A DNA stretch of 7,669 nt from Desulfovibrio sp. (lineage in GTDB: Bacteria > Desulfobacterota > Desulfovibrionia > Desulfovibrionales > Desulfovibrionaceae): assembly GCA_020217165.1 (NCBI GenBank), contig JAIWOE010000179.1:1-7669 (forward strand). Direction: 5' to 3'. This document shows, one piece after another, positions 5,444 to 7,669 of the stretch. The position numbers and the translations under genes were made by a program. Numbering within the stretch: the first letter of the stretch is position 1; the number at the start of each line of letters is the position of its first letter. Under the pieces are notes generated by a model. That model ran no database searches. It saw only the letters and a list, made by a program, of their open reading frames with translations, and had not been told where the DNA came from.

Positions 5444-7000
5444 ATGCCATTTGCCTTGCCTTTTCCGTCCACCCTGGGCAGCAGCACCTGGTTGCTGGCC
5501 AGCTGCCTGTTGCTGGCCCCTGCGGCCGGCGCGCTGCTGTGGCAGAAACGCCGGCTGTCGGCGCGGCTGCGCCGGGCGCATTCCAACCTCATGGCCCAGC
5601 ACGTGGAAATCGTCCGCCATCGCGAGCAGTTGGGCATGGTCCTGGGGGCCATGAGCAGCCTGGTGGTGGAAGTGGACCCCCAGGGCACTGTGCTGCGGCT
5701 GCACTCCACGGCCTTCCCCTACCGGACCGACCTGCCGGCAATGCCCGAAGGGGCTCCCCTGGTCCGCCTGTTGCCTTTGAAGGATCCCGAGGCCCTGGCC
5801 CGGCTCCTGGAGTCCGCCCGCCGATGCGCTGCGCCGCAACAGGCGGAGCTGGAAGCCGACATCGAGGGCCGCTCGCTGCGGTTCTTCGTCACCGCCTCCA
5901 TGATGGATGACCATCGCGCCCTGCTGGTGGCCCGGGACATGACCCCCCTGCACGAAGCCCGCCGCGCCGTGGCCCGCCAGGAACGCCTGCATGCCGCCTT
6001 GGCCCGGCACGCGGCCGATGGCGTGGCCGTGGTGGATGCCGATGGCATCATCCGCTACCTGTCCCCGGGCATGCAGACCGTCCTGGGGCTGCGCACGACC
6101 CCACGCCCCGGCGCAGGCTTCGAATCCCTGCTGGCTGGGGAGGACCAAGAGGCCTTCCTGCGCCAGATGGCCGTGGTGCTCCCGGAAGCCGGCAAGACCG
6201 CCCGCTTCGAGGCCCGGGCCCGCAAGGCCGGCGGCGGGGAGGCCGTGCTGGAAATCCACGCCGCCAACCTGCTGCATGAACCCGACGTGGCCGGCGTGGT
6301 GCTCAATTGCCGGGACATCACCTGCCAGCGACGCTATCAGGAAGAGCTGCGCCGCCAGGCCTTTTGCGATCCCCTCACCGGCCTGGCCAACCGTGCCCTG
6401 TTCATGGATCGCCTGGAACACGCCATGGCCCGCATGGCCCGCAAGGAAACCTACAGCTATGCCGTCTTGGCCATCGATCTGGACCGCTTCAAGCGCGTCA
6501 ACGAAAGCCTGGGGCATGACAATGGCGACCAGCTTCTCCTGCGGGTGGGGCAGATCCTCAAGAATTGCATGCGCAAGGTGGATACCCTGGCCCGCCTCCA
6601 GGGCGACGACTTTGTGGTCCTGCTGGACGAAATCGGCGACAAGCTGGAAGTCATCCGCGTGGCCGTGCGCATCCGGACCGCCCTGGCCCAGCCCCACATG
6701 GTGGATGGCGTGGAGGTGTCCCTGCGTTCCAGCGTGGGCATCGTCTACGGCGATTACAGCTGCACCTGCCCGGAACAGGTGTTGCGGGATGCGGAAACCG
6801 CCCTGCGCTGGGCCAAAGCCCACGGCAGCGAGGGCTACAAGGTCTTCCACGCCACCATGCACAAACAGGCCATGGCCCAGCTGGAGCTGGAGGCAGACAT
6901 CCGCAAGGGACTGGAGCGCAACGAATTTTTCCTCAACTTCCAGCCCATCGTCTCCCTGGAGACCCGCCAGGTGGTGGGCATGGAGGCCCTCCTGCGCTAG
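5444..7000 (+). CDS. Membrane-anchored PAS-PAS-GGDEF protein, cut by an amber stop at the start of its EAL domain
   Basis: 518 residues to the TAG at 6998-7000. A short N terminus is followed by one hydrophobic helix (residues about 14-33, WLLASCLLLAPAAGALLW) and a positive KRR anchor, placing the rest in the cytoplasm. Two PAS-like sensor domains follow (about 62-165 and 182-300; the second is clearer, with DGVAVVDADGIIRYLSPGM). The GGDEF domain (about 305-470) begins DPLTGLANRALF. Its active-site loop is RLQGDDF (386-390), a departure from GGDEF, while the product-inhibition site RKVD (377-380) is intact. The EAL domain starts NFQPIVSLETRQ and stops right after EALLR, so a protein ending here lacks phosphodiesterase activity. 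ATG 5444 is preferred over TTG 5375 because the membrane helix follows it directly. The original role would be cyclic-di-GMP turnover in response to a PAS signal. See the in-frame remainder at 7001. Confidence 0.85.
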   Translation: MPFALPFPSTLGSSTWLLASCLLLAPAAGALLWQKRRLSARLRRAHSNLMAQHVEIVRHREQLGMVLGAMSSLVVEVDPQGTVLRLHSTAFPYRTDLPAMPEGAPLVRLLPLKDPEALARLLESARRCAAPQQAELEADIEGRSLRFFVTASMMDDHRALLVARDMTPLHEARRAVARQERLHAALARHAADGVAVVDADGIIRYLSPGMQTVLGLRTTPRPGAGFESLLAGEDQEAFLRQMAVVLPEAGKTARFEARARKAGGGEAVLEIHAANLLHEPDVAGVVLNCRDITCQRRYQEELRRQAFCDPLTGLANRALFMDRLEHAMARMARKETYSYAVLAIDLDRFKRVNESLGHDNGDQLLLRVGQILKNCMRKVDTLARLQGDDFVVLLDEIGDKLEVIRVAVRIRTALAQPHMVDGVEVSLRSSVGIVYGDYSCTCPEQVLRDAETALRWAKAHGSEGYKVFHATMHKQAMAQLELEADIRKGLERNEFFLNFQPIVSLETRQVVGMEALLR

Positions 7001-7669
7001 AAGCATCCCCAGCGCGGCAACATCCCGCCCCTGCAGTTCATCCCCGTGGCCGAGGAAAGCGGGCTCATCGTCCCCCTGGGAGAGCGCGTGCTCACCCTGG
7101 CCCTGGAGCAGGCCGTGCGCGTGCGGGCCCTGCTGGGGGAAACGCCGTTTTACGTCTCCGTCAACCTCTCCCCGCGGCAACTGGTGCAGAAGGAACTTTC
7201 CCAGATGGTGCAGCGGGCCCTGGCGCGAACCAGGTTGCCCGCCGGCGTGCTCAAGCTGGAGGTGACGGAAAGCCTGGTGATGGAAAATCCCACCCAGGCC
7301 CGGGCCATCCTCAAGGATCTGCAAGACCTGGGCTGCCGCCTGGCCATCGATGACTTCGGCACCGGGTACTCCTCCCTGAGCCACCTGTGCCAGTATCCCT
7401 TCGACACCTTGAAGATAGACCGCAGCTTCGTCTCCTTGCTGGCGAAATCCAACCTGCGGCACGAGGGCATCGTCCAGGCCATCCTGCACATGGCCCAAAG
7501 CCTGGACATGCATGTGGTGGCCGAGGGCATCGAGACGCCGGCCCAGATCCAGACCCTCACCCGCCTGGGCTGCCGCACCGGGCAGGGGTATTTTTTCGCC
7601 AGCCCCATGGACGCCCCGGCCCTGGAAGCCTTCCCGACCCAGCCCCCGGCCTGCGTGCAGGCCCTGGCG
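7001..7669 (+). pseudogene. In-frame remainder of the EAL domain after the amber stop, runs off the right edge
   Basis: 223 codons in the same frame as the upstream gene, without a stop, continuing past the window. It encodes nearly a whole EAL phosphodiesterase domain: KHPQRGNIPP, FIPVAEESGLI, SVNLSPRQL, LEVTES, IDDFGTGYSSL, LKIDRSFV, VVAEGIE and GCRTGQGYFFASPM. The metal- and substrate-binding positions known from the family (Glu of EAL upstream, Asn of VNLS, Glu of EVTES, the Asp pair of DDFG, Lys of LKID, Glu of AEGIE and Gln of GQGYF) are all present, so there is no sign of decay. No good ribosome site for independent initiation is visible; GTG 7047 and ATG 7205 are in frame but inside the domain. 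This is either a recently broken gene, a read-through product or a base error. Confidence 0.8.

Noticed and set aside
5378..7513. Open frame of about 711 codons on the minus strand opposite the PAS-GGDEF-EAL gene
   Set aside because: It is a His/Gln/Gly-rich shadow caused by GC-rich codons. It has no family motifs, while the plus strand has clear domain motifs across the same bases.

Overview
The window is GC-rich bacterial chromosome with strong G/C preference at third codon positions. It carries seven recognisable protein genes, one of them cut by the left edge, and one of the seven is interrupted. No rRNA, tRNA, CRISPR array or insertion sequence is visible. The gene set (DUF533-like, DUF4911-like, YgjP-type and LOG proteins, plus a PAS-GGDEF-EAL protein) and the base composition suggest a Gram-negative, possibly Desulfovibrio-like, proteobacterium/desulfobacterote. 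That placement is an inference, not something proven by a marker gene.

Layout: the left edge holds the 5' end of a minus-strand DUF533-like gene (1-144). A 170-base divergent spacer follows, and then a compact plus-strand run of four genes: a divergent GT2-like glycosyltransferase (321-1205), a flavoprotein strongly resembling eukaryotic-type UDP-galactopyranose mutase (1211-2560), an M24 Xaa-Pro aminopeptidase (2562-3638) and a small DUF4911-like protein (3638-3961). Gaps of 5 bases, 1 base and a 1-base overlap imply one operon. The first two genes could cooperate in a surface glycan (sugar-nucleotide isomerisation plus transfer). The other two look like unrelated passengers.

A minus-strand YgjP-type zinc metallopeptidase gene (3918-4625) converges on the operon and overlaps its last gene by 44 bases. 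It is divergent from a LOG-family phosphoribohydrolase gene (4709-5302). After a 141-base leader rich in short repeats and a 9-bp inverted repeat abutting the start codon, the window ends in a membrane-anchored PAS-PAS-GGDEF-EAL cyclic-di-GMP protein (5444 to the right edge).

The most notable observations are: (1) an in-frame amber stop exactly at the tryptophan position of the EALLRW motif of that last gene, with the rest of a well-conserved EAL domain intact and in frame behind it; (2) a eukaryotic-looking UGM paired with an unusual glycosyltransferase; (3) a tandem 9-bp coding repeat at the N terminus of the glycosyltransferase; (4) the structured leader before the cyclic-di-GMP gene. I found no wholly new multi-gene system.
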